A DNA stretch of 64,000 nucleotides from Gemmatimonadaceae bacterium. GTDB lineage: Bacteria; Gemmatimonadota; Gemmatimonadetes; Gemmatimonadales; Gemmatimonadaceae. Numbering within the stretch: the first letter of the stretch is position 1; the number at the start of each line of letters is the position of its first letter. The position numbers and the translations under genes were made by a program. The stretch covers positions 1-64,000 of the forward strand of contig JAIEMN010000006.1 in NCBI GenBank assembly GCA_019752115.1. The letters run 5' to 3'. Positions 51,678 through 59,006 of the stretch are shown here, piece after piece. Below the pieces are notes generated by a model, which saw nothing but the letters and a program-made list of their open reading frames with translations, ran no database searches and was not told where the DNA came from.

Positions 51678-52253
51678 ATGGGTTTTCTCGATCGCCTGTT
51701 CCGCCGACCCGACGCGCCGCCACCGCTGGTGCTTCGCGGGGTGCCGATTCGTCTTACCAACACGCGCGCCGACATCGACGATGAGGCGGTGCTTGAGCGG
51801 CTCGACGAGGCGCTCGCGCTGATCGAGCGCTACGCGCCGGCGCGGTTGCGGCATCTGCAGCGCGACATCCGCGGGATCAAGGTCGAACGATTCGCCACAC
51901 GCGGCGCGTACTTCCCGGGCGAGCGTACGGTGCTCACCGAACTCACCTTCCTCGCGCGCCGCGACATCTCCGCCGCGCCGGTGGCGAGCTCGATTCTTCA
52001 CGAAGGCGTGCACGCGCGCGTCCATGCCTTCCGTACCCGCGTCCTTGGCGGCGTCGCCGACGGCGATGCGGCGCATGAAGAACGGGTGTGCCGCCGCGCC
52101 GAGCTCGCCTTTGGTCGCGCGCTCCCGCCGGAACTCGGTGCACCGGTGATCGAGCGCGCGCTCGCGTCGCTGGCGCTGGACGACGCGGGCGTTGCGCCGG
52201 TGGTGGATTGGGAGGAGGCGGGGAGGCGGGTGCGGGAGGCTGATGGGGGGTGA
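51678..52253 (+). CDS. Small putative zinc metallopeptidase-like protein
   Basis: A 191-residue protein. The central SSILHEGVHARVHAF has an HExxH-type zinc motif (HEGVH) and is followed by HEERVCRRAELAFG, where a Glu could be the third ligand. This resembles minimal gluzincin-like domains. No signal peptide. Substrate unknown. The stop TGA directly precedes a family F element. Confidence 0.6.
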   Translation: MGFLDRLFRRPDAPPPLVLRGVPIRLTNTRADIDDEAVLERLDEALALIERYAPARLRHLQRDIRGIKVERFATRGAYFPGERTVLTELTFLARRDISAAPVASSILHEGVHARVHAFRTRVLGGVADGDAAHEERVCRRAELAFGRALPPELGAPVIERALASLALDDAGVAPVVDWEEAGRRVREADGG

Positions 52254-52393
52254 ACTGCGTATACGGGGGGCGCATACGTACAGCGCATACGTGGGGCGCA
52301 TACGTGATGCGCTCACCGCGCTCACCGCGGTGCCCGCTGGACGTATGCGCTGTACGTATGCGCCCCACGTATGCGCCCCACGTCTACGCAGTT
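52253..52393. repeat. Family F palindrome with GCGCATACGT tandem units
   Basis: Left arm AACTGCGTATACG...GCGCATACGT repeated; right arm complement ending ACGTCTACGCAGTT. Arms of about 58 nt enclose a loop of about 25 nt (GCTCACCGCGCTCACCGCGG). Each arm includes tandem copies of the decamer GCGCATACGT. The outermost word AACTGCG also ends family B and G elements, which may show a common origin. One copy is in the window. Confidence 0.87.
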
Positions 52394-52403
52394 AAAATCC
52401 AGC

Positions 52404-53378
52404 ATGTCTTCCAGACGTACCTTCCTAAAGCTGACCGCCGGCTGCGCCGCGCACGTCTTCCTCAACGCGGCCTGCGCGCCGCGGCGGTCGCGATTGGCGT
52501 GGACGGCGCCGCAGGATCCGGTGGTGACCACCACGCCCTTCGCGCGGCTTGAGGCGATTGGGGCGGATGCGTGGGCGCTGATCTCCACGCCGCTGGGTGG
52601 TGATCGCACCACGTTTGCGAATGGCGGCATCATTGCCGGGCGCAGTGGGGTGGTCGTCGTGGAAGGGTTCTACAAGACGGCGGGCGCGGAGTGGCTGGCG
52701 CAGCAGGCGCGGGCGCTCACGGGGCGGTGGCCGACGCACGTGGTGCTCACGCACTACCATGTGGATCACGCGTCGGGGGTGGCGGGATTTGCAGATGGCG
52801 GTGCGATGCCGCGCGTGCATGCCACGGCGCCGACGCGTGCGCAGGCGTTGGGTGGCGGGCCGGTGGCGCCGGCCAAGGACGCGGCGCTCGAGCACGCGCT
52901 GGCCGATGTGGTGGTGGTGCCGACGAGCGGCGCGACGCGGATTGACCTGGGCAATCGGGTGCTCACGCTGGAGCCGTTCACGGGGCACACGAGCAGCGAT
53001 CTCGCGGTACACGACGACGATGCGGCGCTGCACTGGAGTGGGGATCTCGTGTGGTATCGCATGTTCCCGAACTTCGTGGACGCGACGCCCACCAAGCTCG
53101 CGGCGAGCGTGCGCGCGCTGGCGTCGCGCCTCGATGCGAAGGGGGCGCTGATGGTGCCGGGGCACGGGGCGCGCATCACCGCCGACGGCATGCGCACCTA
53201 CGTGGGGCTGCTCGAGAGTCTCGAAGGTGCGGCGCGCGCCGGGCATGCGGCGGGCAAGCCGGCGGCCGATGTGGCGGCGGCGTACACCGTGCCAGCAGCG
53301 CTCGGCGAGTGGATGGCGAGCAAGCCGAGTGTGGAGCGCGCGATGACGGCGTGGTACCGGGAGCTGGGCGCACGGTGA
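52404..53378 (+). CDS. Metallo-beta-lactamase fold hydrolase with Tat-like signal
   Basis: A 324-residue MBL-fold protein. The signal SSRRTFLKLTAGCAAHVFLN resembles a twin-arginine signal, and C at 14 or 24 could be lipidated. The core motif is VLTHYHVDHASG (HxHxDH), with downstream His in EPFTGHTSSDL and Asp in HWSGDLVW; a last His is in VPGHGARI. The family hydrolyses lactams, lactones, thioesters or RNA; this member's substrate is unknown. It starts soon after the family F repeat. The downstream acetyltransferase overlaps it by 4 bp. Confidence 0.88.
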   Translation: MSSRRTFLKLTAGCAAHVFLNAACAPRRSRLAWTAPQDPVVTTTPFARLEAIGADAWALISTPLGGDRTTFANGGIIAGRSGVVVVEGFYKTAGAEWLAQQARALTGRWPTHVVLTHYHVDHASGVAGFADGGAMPRVHATAPTRAQALGGGPVAPAKDAALEHALADVVVVPTSGATRIDLGNRVLTLEPFTGHTSSDLAVHDDDAALHWSGDLVWYRMFPNFVDATPTKLAASVRALASRLDAKGALMVPGHGARITADGMRTYVGLLESLEGAARAGHAAGKPAADVAAAYTVPAALGEWMASKPSVERAMTAWYRELGAR

Positions 53379-53920
53379 GCTCAATGGTGTCGCTGCACGC
53401 GTTGGCGCTCGACGATCTCCCCACGATTGCCTCGCTGCACGCCACGAGTTGGCGCCGGGCGTATCGCGGCATTCTGGGCGACGACTATCTCGATGGTGAT
53501 CTGGTCGCCGAACGGACGGCGGTGTGGCGCGAGAAGCTGGCTGACGGGGTGGGCCTTGGGTGGATCGTGCGGGTGGATGGCGCGCCGGCGGGGTTCGTGT
53601 TCGTGCGGCCGCACGCCGACGCGCAGTGGGGGACGCTCGTGGACAACCTGCATGTGCTGCCGACGTATCAGGGGCACGGGCTGGGCAAGCGGTTGCTGCA
53701 CGAGGTGGCCACCTGGTGCATGCAGTACGCGCCGGATGCGGGCGTCTATTTGTGGGTGTTTACCGACAACACGCCGGCGCGCGGCTTCTACGCACGGGTG
53801 GGCGGCGCGGAAGTGGAAGCGGTGGAGCAGCTGGCGAGCGACGGCCGCGTGCTGCCGGAGCTGCGGGTGGCGTGGGCGTCACCGCAGGCGTTAATGGACG
53901 GAGCGGCCGCGCGGGTCTAG
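53375..53920 (+). CDS. GNAT-family N-acetyltransferase
   Basis: A 181-residue acetyltransferase of the RimI-like group. The acetyl-CoA motif lies in VDNLHVLPTYQGHGLGKRLLHEV (Q/RxxGxG/A variant QGHGLG), followed by VYLWVFTDNTPARGFYARVG. The start is a GTG at 53375 overlapping the MBL stop (GTGA), or the ATG at 53384. Overlap indicates coupling with the MBL hydrolase. Acceptor unknown. Confidence 0.85.
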   Translation: MSSMVSLHALALDDLPTIASLHATSWRRAYRGILGDDYLDGDLVAERTAVWREKLADGVGLGWIVRVDGAPAGFVFVRPHADAQWGTLVDNLHVLPTYQGHGLGKRLLHEVATWCMQYAPDAGVYLWVFTDNTPARGFYARVGGAEVEAVEQLASDGRVLPELRVAWASPQALMDGAAARV

Positions 53921-53950
53921 CTTAGGCGACCTTCTTGTGGAGCGCCGGTC

Positions 53951-55180
53951 GTGTTCGTGATGCTGCGTCGTACCCTGTTGTCGTCCGCCCTCGCTGCCTG
54001 TGCCATCGCTCCGGTTGCGCTGCGGGCGCAGGCCAAGCCGGCCGCGCCGAGCCGCTATCTCTATTTGTGGACGGCGTCGGCCGATACCACGCTGCCCGAC
54101 TTTCTGGCGGTGGTGGATGTGGCCCCGCAGAGTCCGACGTACGGCAAGCTGGTCACCACGGTGCCGGTGCCCGGGCGCGCGAACTGGCCGCATCACACCG
54201 AACACGAGCTGGCCGCTGACGGGCGGCTGTTCGCGAACGGCTTCGATGGCGGCAAGACGTTCATCTTCGACCTGAAGACGCCGGCGGCGCCGAGCCTGTT
54301 CCGTACGTTCGGCGATGTGCAGGGGATGATGCATCCGCACAGCTTCCTTCGTCTGGCGAATGGGAACGTGCTGGCCACCTTCCAGATGCGCCACGCGAAT
54401 GGCAAGACGCTCCCGGGTGGACTCGCCGAATTGACGAATACGGGCGCCGTGGTGCGTACGGCGAACGCCAATGGACCGGGCGTCGATCCGCGCGTGCGCC
54501 CGTACTCGGCGGCGATCATGCCCACGATCGATCGGGTGTTCACGACCACGACCGACATGGATGGGAAGGACGAGATCAACGACGTGCAGCTGTGGAAGCT
54601 GTCGGATCTCACCCTGCTCAAGACGTTCAAGCTGCCGAACGGTCCGCGGGGCAACGAAGGGGCGCTCACGGCGGAGCCGCGTCTGTTGCCCGATGGCAAG
54701 TCGCTGCTGGTGAGCACGTTCAACTGCGGGCTCTATCATGTGAGCGGGCTCGATACGCCCAACCCGACGGCCAAGCTGGTGGCGAGCTTTCCGCAGAAGC
54801 CCAAGACGTACTGTGCGATCCCGAGTATCGTGGGGCACTACTACGTGGTGACGGTCCCGGCGTACAGCGCGGTGGTGAGCCTGGATATCCGCGACCCGCT
54901 GCACCCCAAGGAGGTGTCGCGCGTGGCGTTCGGGAAAGACGACGTGCCGCACTGGCTCAGTGTGGAACCGAATCATCAGCGGATCGTCGTGACCGGTTAC
55001 GCCGGCATGCAGCATCGCGTCATGATGCTCACGTTCAACGAACAGACGGGGCAGCTGGCGCTCGATACGCGCTTCCGTGAGCCGGCGTCGGGAACGCCGG
55101 GTTTCTTCATGGACAACAAGACGTGGCCGCACGGCGGGTCGGCCAAGGGAATTCCGCACGGGGCGGTGTTCTCACGCTGA
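53951..55180 (+). CDS. SBP56-like secreted propeller (selenium-binding protein / methanethiol oxidase family)
   Basis: A 409-residue protein with a signal peptide (MLRRTLLSSALAACAIAPVALRAQ). The order YLYLWTAS...LPDFLAVVDVAPQSPTYGKLV, then HHTEHE, NGFDGGKTFIFDLK, MMHPHSF and later YTV-like propeller strands resembles SBP56 proteins, which bind copper through conserved His residues. The canonical CxxC near the N-terminus is not obvious. The catalytic role as methanethiol oxidase is therefore uncertain. Confidence 0.75.
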   Translation: MFVMLRRTLLSSALAACAIAPVALRAQAKPAAPSRYLYLWTASADTTLPDFLAVVDVAPQSPTYGKLVTTVPVPGRANWPHHTEHELAADGRLFANGFDGGKTFIFDLKTPAAPSLFRTFGDVQGMMHPHSFLRLANGNVLATFQMRHANGKTLPGGLAELTNTGAVVRTANANGPGVDPRVRPYSAAIMPTIDRVFTTTTDMDGKDEINDVQLWKLSDLTLLKTFKLPNGPRGNEGALTAEPRLLPDGKSLLVSTFNCGLYHVSGLDTPNPTAKLVASFPQKPKTYCAIPSIVGHYYVVTVPAYSAVVSLDIRDPLHPKEVSRVAFGKDDVPHWLSVEPNHQRIVVTGYAGMQHRVMMLTFNEQTGQLALDTRFREPASGTPGFFMDNKTWPHGGSAKGIPHGAVFSR

Positions 55181-55200
55181 GTCGTGCAGTAGGTTGCGCG

Positions 55201-55938
55201 ATGACCTCGTCGCTCGGCCCCATCGCGGCCCAACGCGCGCGCAACGCGCGCATGCAGGGAGAAGCGGAACAGATCGCGGCCACCCACGCGGCGGCGCATG
55301 GGGTCCGCGCCAACGTTCCGGTGGTGATGGTGCCGGCCAACACGCGCGCGCTGGTCCCGTTGCCGGACCGCGCGCGCGAGGCGTTTCTGGCGCATCTGCG
55401 CGACGTGATCGCGGAGTCGTTTGCGCAGCCGCTGCGCGACAATCTGGATGCCATGAGCGCGCAGGCGGCCAGTGAGCGCGATGACGCGGGTGAAACGATG
55501 AGTCGCGACGACGGGCTCCCCGCCTACATGGTGCTGGGCGGCTGCTCGACCTGCCGCGGCGACTGCTGCACGTCGGGGGGCACGCGCGCGTTTCTCAAGG
55601 CCGATTCACTGGTGCGCGTGCGGGCGCAGCGGGTCACCCTCGGCGTGCACGAGGAGAACCCGGCCGCGATCGAGGCGCTGTATGTGGCGGCGCTGCCGGC
55701 GGAGCACTACGCGGACTCGTGCGTGTTCCACGCGCGCCTGGGGTGCACGCTGCGGCGCGAATTGCGGTCGAATCTGTGCAACCGGTATCAGTGCGGCGAG
55801 CTCACGCAGCTGCGGCGCGCGCTGGACGCGAGCGGCGCGGCGATGGCCTATGTGGCGTCGGCGAGTGGCGACGCGCTGCAGCGCGTCGCGCTTATCCGCC
55901 CGGATGCGGTTGATCGGATTTCCGAACTCAGTGCTTGA
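55201..55938 (+). CDS. Cys-rich YkgJ-like metal-cluster protein
   Basis: A 245-residue protein. The Cys-rich part shows GGCSTCRGDCCTSGG (about 116-130), then CVFHARLGCTLRRELRSNLCNRYQCGEL. This CxxCxxxCC...C...C...C...C arrangement resembles the YkgJ/zinc or iron-sulfur cluster family. The N-terminal about 110 residues are unassigned. Its start is 20 nt after the SBP56-like stop, so they may be co-transcribed. The stop TGA is part of a family C repeat. Confidence 0.75.
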   Translation: MTSSLGPIAAQRARNARMQGEAEQIAATHAAAHGVRANVPVVMVPANTRALVPLPDRAREAFLAHLRDVIAESFAQPLRDNLDAMSAQAASERDDAGETMSRDDGLPAYMVLGGCSTCRGDCCTSGGTRAFLKADSLVRVRAQRVTLGVHEENPAAIEALYVAALPAEHYADSCVFHARLGCTLRRELRSNLCNRYQCGELTQLRRALDASGAAMAYVASASGDALQRVALIRPDAVDRISELSA

Positions 55939-56099
55939 TCGGGCATCGGAATTCGGTCTCGGGCGCAGAGGTCGGATGGCGGACTTCGGGATTCAGGGTC
56001 AGGGAGTGTGACTCTGAATCCTGAGGACGGACTTCCGACATCCGCTTCCGAGACTGAATTCTGATGCCTGATCGGGGCTCGGAATTCTGAGGGTCCGAC
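55937..56099. repeat. Family C palindrome (copy C3)
   Basis: Left arm 55937-56001, a 7-nt loop, right arm 56009-56073 (65 nt each). There are 14 mismatched positions. Of these, 7 are G-T or T-G pairs and only 1 is an A-C type transition, so seven would form G-U pairs in a plus-strand RNA. A GGCTCGGAATTCTGAGG tail follows. The element begins within the TGA stop of the Cys-rich gene. Confidence 0.9.
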
Positions 56100-56113
56100 T
56101 CACTGCGGTTCGT

Positions 56114-57160
56114 TTAACTGCTCTGGTTCAGGTTGTACTTCATGATCCCGGCGTGTACGCCCTGGGGATCGCGCTCCAGCGCGTAGACTTCGCCGGTTGG
56201 GCCCTTCGCTGAGTGCAGATGCGCCTGGATCGCTTCGCGATCGGCGGCGGACAATTCGATAGACAGCGCGGCCAGCGTGTGTGGCAGGTGGCGCGCGTGT
56301 CGGGCGCCGACGATGACGCTCGTGACCGCTGGCTCATCGAGGATGCTGCGAATGGCGACCGCGCCAATCGTCGTGTGGTGCGTCTGCGCAATCGTGTGCA
56401 GCGTCTGCAGCAGCGACTGAAACGCTTCCCAGCCGCCGAACTCATTGATGATGAGCTTGTACTTGGTGAGGCTGCGATTCTCCTGCGGCTCCTGGGGCTC
56501 GGGCGCGTTGAGCCAGCGCTCGTGGAAGAAGCCCCCGGCGAGGGTGCCGTAGGAGAACAGGGCGACCTGATGCTGCTGGCACCACGTCGCCATGCTGGCG
56601 AGGGCGCGTCGATCGAGCAGGGAGATCTGCACCTGGTGACTCACGATCGTGACGCCGGCGTCGTGCATGGCCTGCAGGCGCGCGGTGTCGAAGTTCGTGA
56701 GACCGACGCCAGCGATCTTGCCGGCGGTGGCGAGCTCCTGGAGCCAGACGGCGGCGTCGAGCCAGCGCGGGTGGGTGTAGTCCCACCAGTGGAACTGCAC
56801 GAGGTCAAGCTGCTCCACGCCGAGTCGCGTGAGCGAGCGGTCGATGAGGCGGGTGATGTCGGCGCGGGTGAGCGTGGCCAGGGCGTCGCGATCGGGGACG
56901 CACTTGGTGTGGACGCGCACCGGGCCCGCGGTGCCGTGTTGCTCGCGCCACTCGCGGAGAAACTCGCCGATCATCGCTTCGACACCGGTGTAGATGTCGG
57001 CGCAGTCGAAGGCGGTGATGCCGGCGTCGGCGAAGGCGATCATGTCGTCGATCGCGGCGCGGCGCTCGATGCTGCCGTGGCCGCCGGCGAGCTGCCAGCC
57101 GCCCTTGATGAGGCGGGAGACGGCGGCGCCGTTGTTGAGCGGGCGGGACGGGACGTGCAT
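56114..57160 (-). CDS. Aldo/keto reductase
   Basis: A 348-residue TIM-barrel oxidoreductase. Catalytic tetrad candidates: Asp in AFDCADIY, Tyr in DIYTG, Lys in VHTKCVPD and His in LVQFHWWD. The NADPH-site region is SVIVGARHARHL. It directly follows a TIGR04076-type gene (1 nt gap), a pairing I have seen noted in other genomes. Substrate unknown. Confidence 0.88.
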   Translation of the reverse strand: MHVPSRPLNNGAAVSRLIKGGWQLAGGHGSIERRAAIDDMIAFADAGITAFDCADIYTGVEAMIGEFLREWREQHGTAGPVRVHTKCVPDRDALATLTRADITRLIDRSLTRLGVEQLDLVQFHWWDYTHPRWLDAAVWLQELATAGKIAGVGLTNFDTARLQAMHDAGVTIVSHQVQISLLDRRALASMATWCQQHQVALFSYGTLAGGFFHERWLNAPEPQEPQENRSLTKYKLIINEFGGWEAFQSLLQTLHTIAQTHHTTIGAVAIRSILDEPAVTSVIVGARHARHLPHTLAALSIELSAADREAIQAHLHSAKGPTGEVYALERDPQGVHAGIMKYNLNQSS

Positions 57161-57161
57161 G

Positions 57162-57545
57162 TCAGCCCGGTTCGCTGCCGTCGAGCTCGGTGTCGAGCTC
57201 CGGGGCGGGCGGGAGCGGAACGCGCGTCACGTCGGCGTGATGGAACACCGTGGTCCCGATGCGGGTGATGCGAAAACGGCCGCCGCAGTGCGGATCGGGG
57301 CAGGCGATCTCGGCGTCGGTGGTCATCCAGTCGTTTGGATGCGTGGGGCGCTGCTTGGCAGGGAGGAGCGGGAGCAGGGCGGCCAGCGGGTAGAGCGGGA
57401 ACGTCTGGCCGGCGGGGAATTCGAGGTTCTCGCCCCGGAGGGTGAACGAGCTGCCTGCGGGGTGATTGCACACCATGGGACGATCGGTGGCGATGACCTC
57501 GACCCGGAGGTCGAAGAGCGTGAAGGCGTCGTCTCGGTTGGACAT
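57162..57545 (-). CDS. TIGR04076-like family protein
   Basis: A 127-residue protein. VEVIATDRPMVCNHPAGSSFTLRGENLEFPAGQTFPLYPLAALLPLLPAK follows the TIGR04076 pattern as I remember it, and a later CPDPHCGG adds a Cys pair that may bind metal. Function unknown. The gene precedes the aldo/keto reductase in an apparent two-gene operon; the start MSNRDDAF at 57545 is used. Confidence 0.65.
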   Translation of the reverse strand: MSNRDDAFTLFDLRVEVIATDRPMVCNHPAGSSFTLRGENLEFPAGQTFPLYPLAALLPLLPAKQRPTHPNDWMTTDAEIACPDPHCGGRFRITRIGTTVFHHADVTRVPLPPAPELDTELDGSEPG

Positions 57546-57615
57546 GGCCACAAGCTAAAACCCACACTAGCGTTCGGGTGTCTCACTCCCGTCGTTATCA
57601 ACCCGGAGTCGTGTC

Positions 57616-58104
57616 ATGCCTGTGCTTATCAGTGATGCCCTGGCGGCCGCCATCAATACCCAGATCGGCAACGAGCTGGGCGCGAGCCTGCAGTACTACC
57701 AGATCGGGGCCCATTTCCACCGGATGCACCTGCAGCAGCTGTCGAAGCTGTTCTTCAAGCAAGCCGAGGAAGAGAAGGAGCACGCCGAGAAGCTGCTCAA
57801 ATACGTGGTGGATACTGGCGCCCAGCTGGCGATCCCGGCGGTGAAGCAGCCGGTCCACACCTTCCCGTCGGCGGAGGCGGCGGTGGCCGCGGCGCTGGCC
57901 TGGGAGATCGAGGTGACCGGGCAGATCAAGGCGCTGATGGACCAGGCCGCGGGGGAGAACGACTACCTCGCGCAGGACTTCCTGCAGTGGTTCGTGAACG
58001 AGCAGCTGGAAGAGGTCACCAAGATGGAGCGGCTGCTGGCGGTGGTCCGCATGGCCGGCGAGAAGCATCTGCTGTCGGTCGAGGCGTACCTGGTGCACGG
58101 ATAA
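57616..58104 (+). CDS. Ferritin (non-heme)
   Basis: A 162-residue four-helix ferritin. Ferroxidase-site residues are in QYYQIGAHFH...FFKQAEEEKEHAEKLLKYV, with a second set in EQLEEVTKMERLLA. Length and motif fit the Ftn/Bfn non-heme class rather than bacterioferritin, which needs a heme-ligand Met at the dimer interface that I do not see clearly. Role: iron storage and detoxification. Adjacent genes (DUF305 and peroxiredoxin nearby) suggest metal/oxidative stress context, by inference. Confidence 0.92.
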   Translation: MPVLISDALAAAINTQIGNELGASLQYYQIGAHFHRMHLQQLSKLFFKQAEEEKEHAEKLLKYVVDTGAQLAIPAVKQPVHTFPSAEAAVAAALAWEIEVTGQIKALMDQAAGENDYLAQDFLQWFVNEQLEEVTKMERLLAVVRMAGEKHLLSVEAYLVHG

Positions 58105-58195
58105 GGTTGAGCTCGCCTGCAATGCGGGGGAGGTATTCCGCAGCGTCTCCCGCATCTATAGCGTAGTGCTTTCGCCCATTCTCCCCGAGCGATTT

Positions 58196-58927
58196 ATGCG
58201 AGTCACGATGCTGCTCCGGGCCCCCCTGCTTGGCGCGGGCCTGCTGGCCCTTGGCGCCTGTGCCAGTGCGGGCCGCGGAGCTCCGAAGGATCCCCGTTTT
58301 CAGTCCGGCGAGGCCGGCGCAATTGCGCGCGCGAAGGCCGACAGCGTTCGGTACCCGTACACGAAGGCCGACATCGACTTCATGTCGGGGATGATTCATC
58401 ACCACGCGCAGGCCATCACCATCTCGCGCTGGGCGGTGTCGCATGGCGCGAGCCCGGCGGTGCAGCGGCTCACCGCGCGCATCATCAATGCGCAGAGCGA
58501 TGAGATCAAGCTGATGCAGACGTGGCTGCAGGATCGCAAGCAGCCGGCGCCCGTGGTCGATACGGCCGGCAATGTCACCATGCCTGGCATGGCCGGCATG
58601 GCTGGGCACGACATGTCGCACATGGGGCATGACATGGGCGGCATGAACGCGCAGGGACAGATGAGCATGCCCGGCATGCTCAACGCCGAGCAGCTTAAGG
58701 CGCTCGACGCCTCGCGCGGCGCCGATTTCGACAAGCTCTTTCTCACGTACATGATCCAGCATCATCGCGGCGCAGTCACGATGGTGCGCACGCTCTTCTC
58801 GAGCGACGGCGCGGGGCAGGACGAAACCGTGTTCAAGTTCGCGAACGATGTGGAAGTGGATCAGAGCACGGAGATCAAGCGCATGATGACGATGATGTTG
58901 GAGCAGGGATGGATGCCGCCGGGATAG
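58196..58927 (+). CDS. DUF305 lipoprotein with Met/His-rich linker
   Basis: A 243-residue lipoprotein (lipobox LLALGACAS). Two DUF305 half-domains show FMSGMIHHHAQAI and LTYMIQHHRGAVTM. They are joined by a Met/His/Gly-rich stretch (MPGMAGMAGHDMSHMGHD) that could bind copper. The family is often found beside metal-handling genes. The ATG at 58196 is used because the lipoprotein signal begins there. Confidence 0.87.
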   Translation: MRVTMLLRAPLLGAGLLALGACASAGRGAPKDPRFQSGEAGAIARAKADSVRYPYTKADIDFMSGMIHHHAQAITISRWAVSHGASPAVQRLTARIINAQSDEIKLMQTWLQDRKQPAPVVDTAGNVTMPGMAGMAGHDMSHMGHDMGGMNAQGQMSMPGMLNAEQLKALDASRGADFDKLFLTYMIQHHRGAVTMVRTLFSSDGAGQDETVFKFANDVEVDQSTEIKRMMTMMLEQGWMPPG

Positions 58928-59006
58928 CGGGCGGACAGACCGTTCTTTAGGTGCCAGGTGGTAGGTCATAGGTGGTAGAGCGTTTCCTCAACTTTTTCCC
59001 TCGGAC

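Noticed and set aside
52253-52393. Possible CRISPR-like array because of repeated GCGCATACGT units
   Set aside because: Units are 10 nt and adjacent, with no unique spacers, and the whole is a palindrome; no cas genes nearby.
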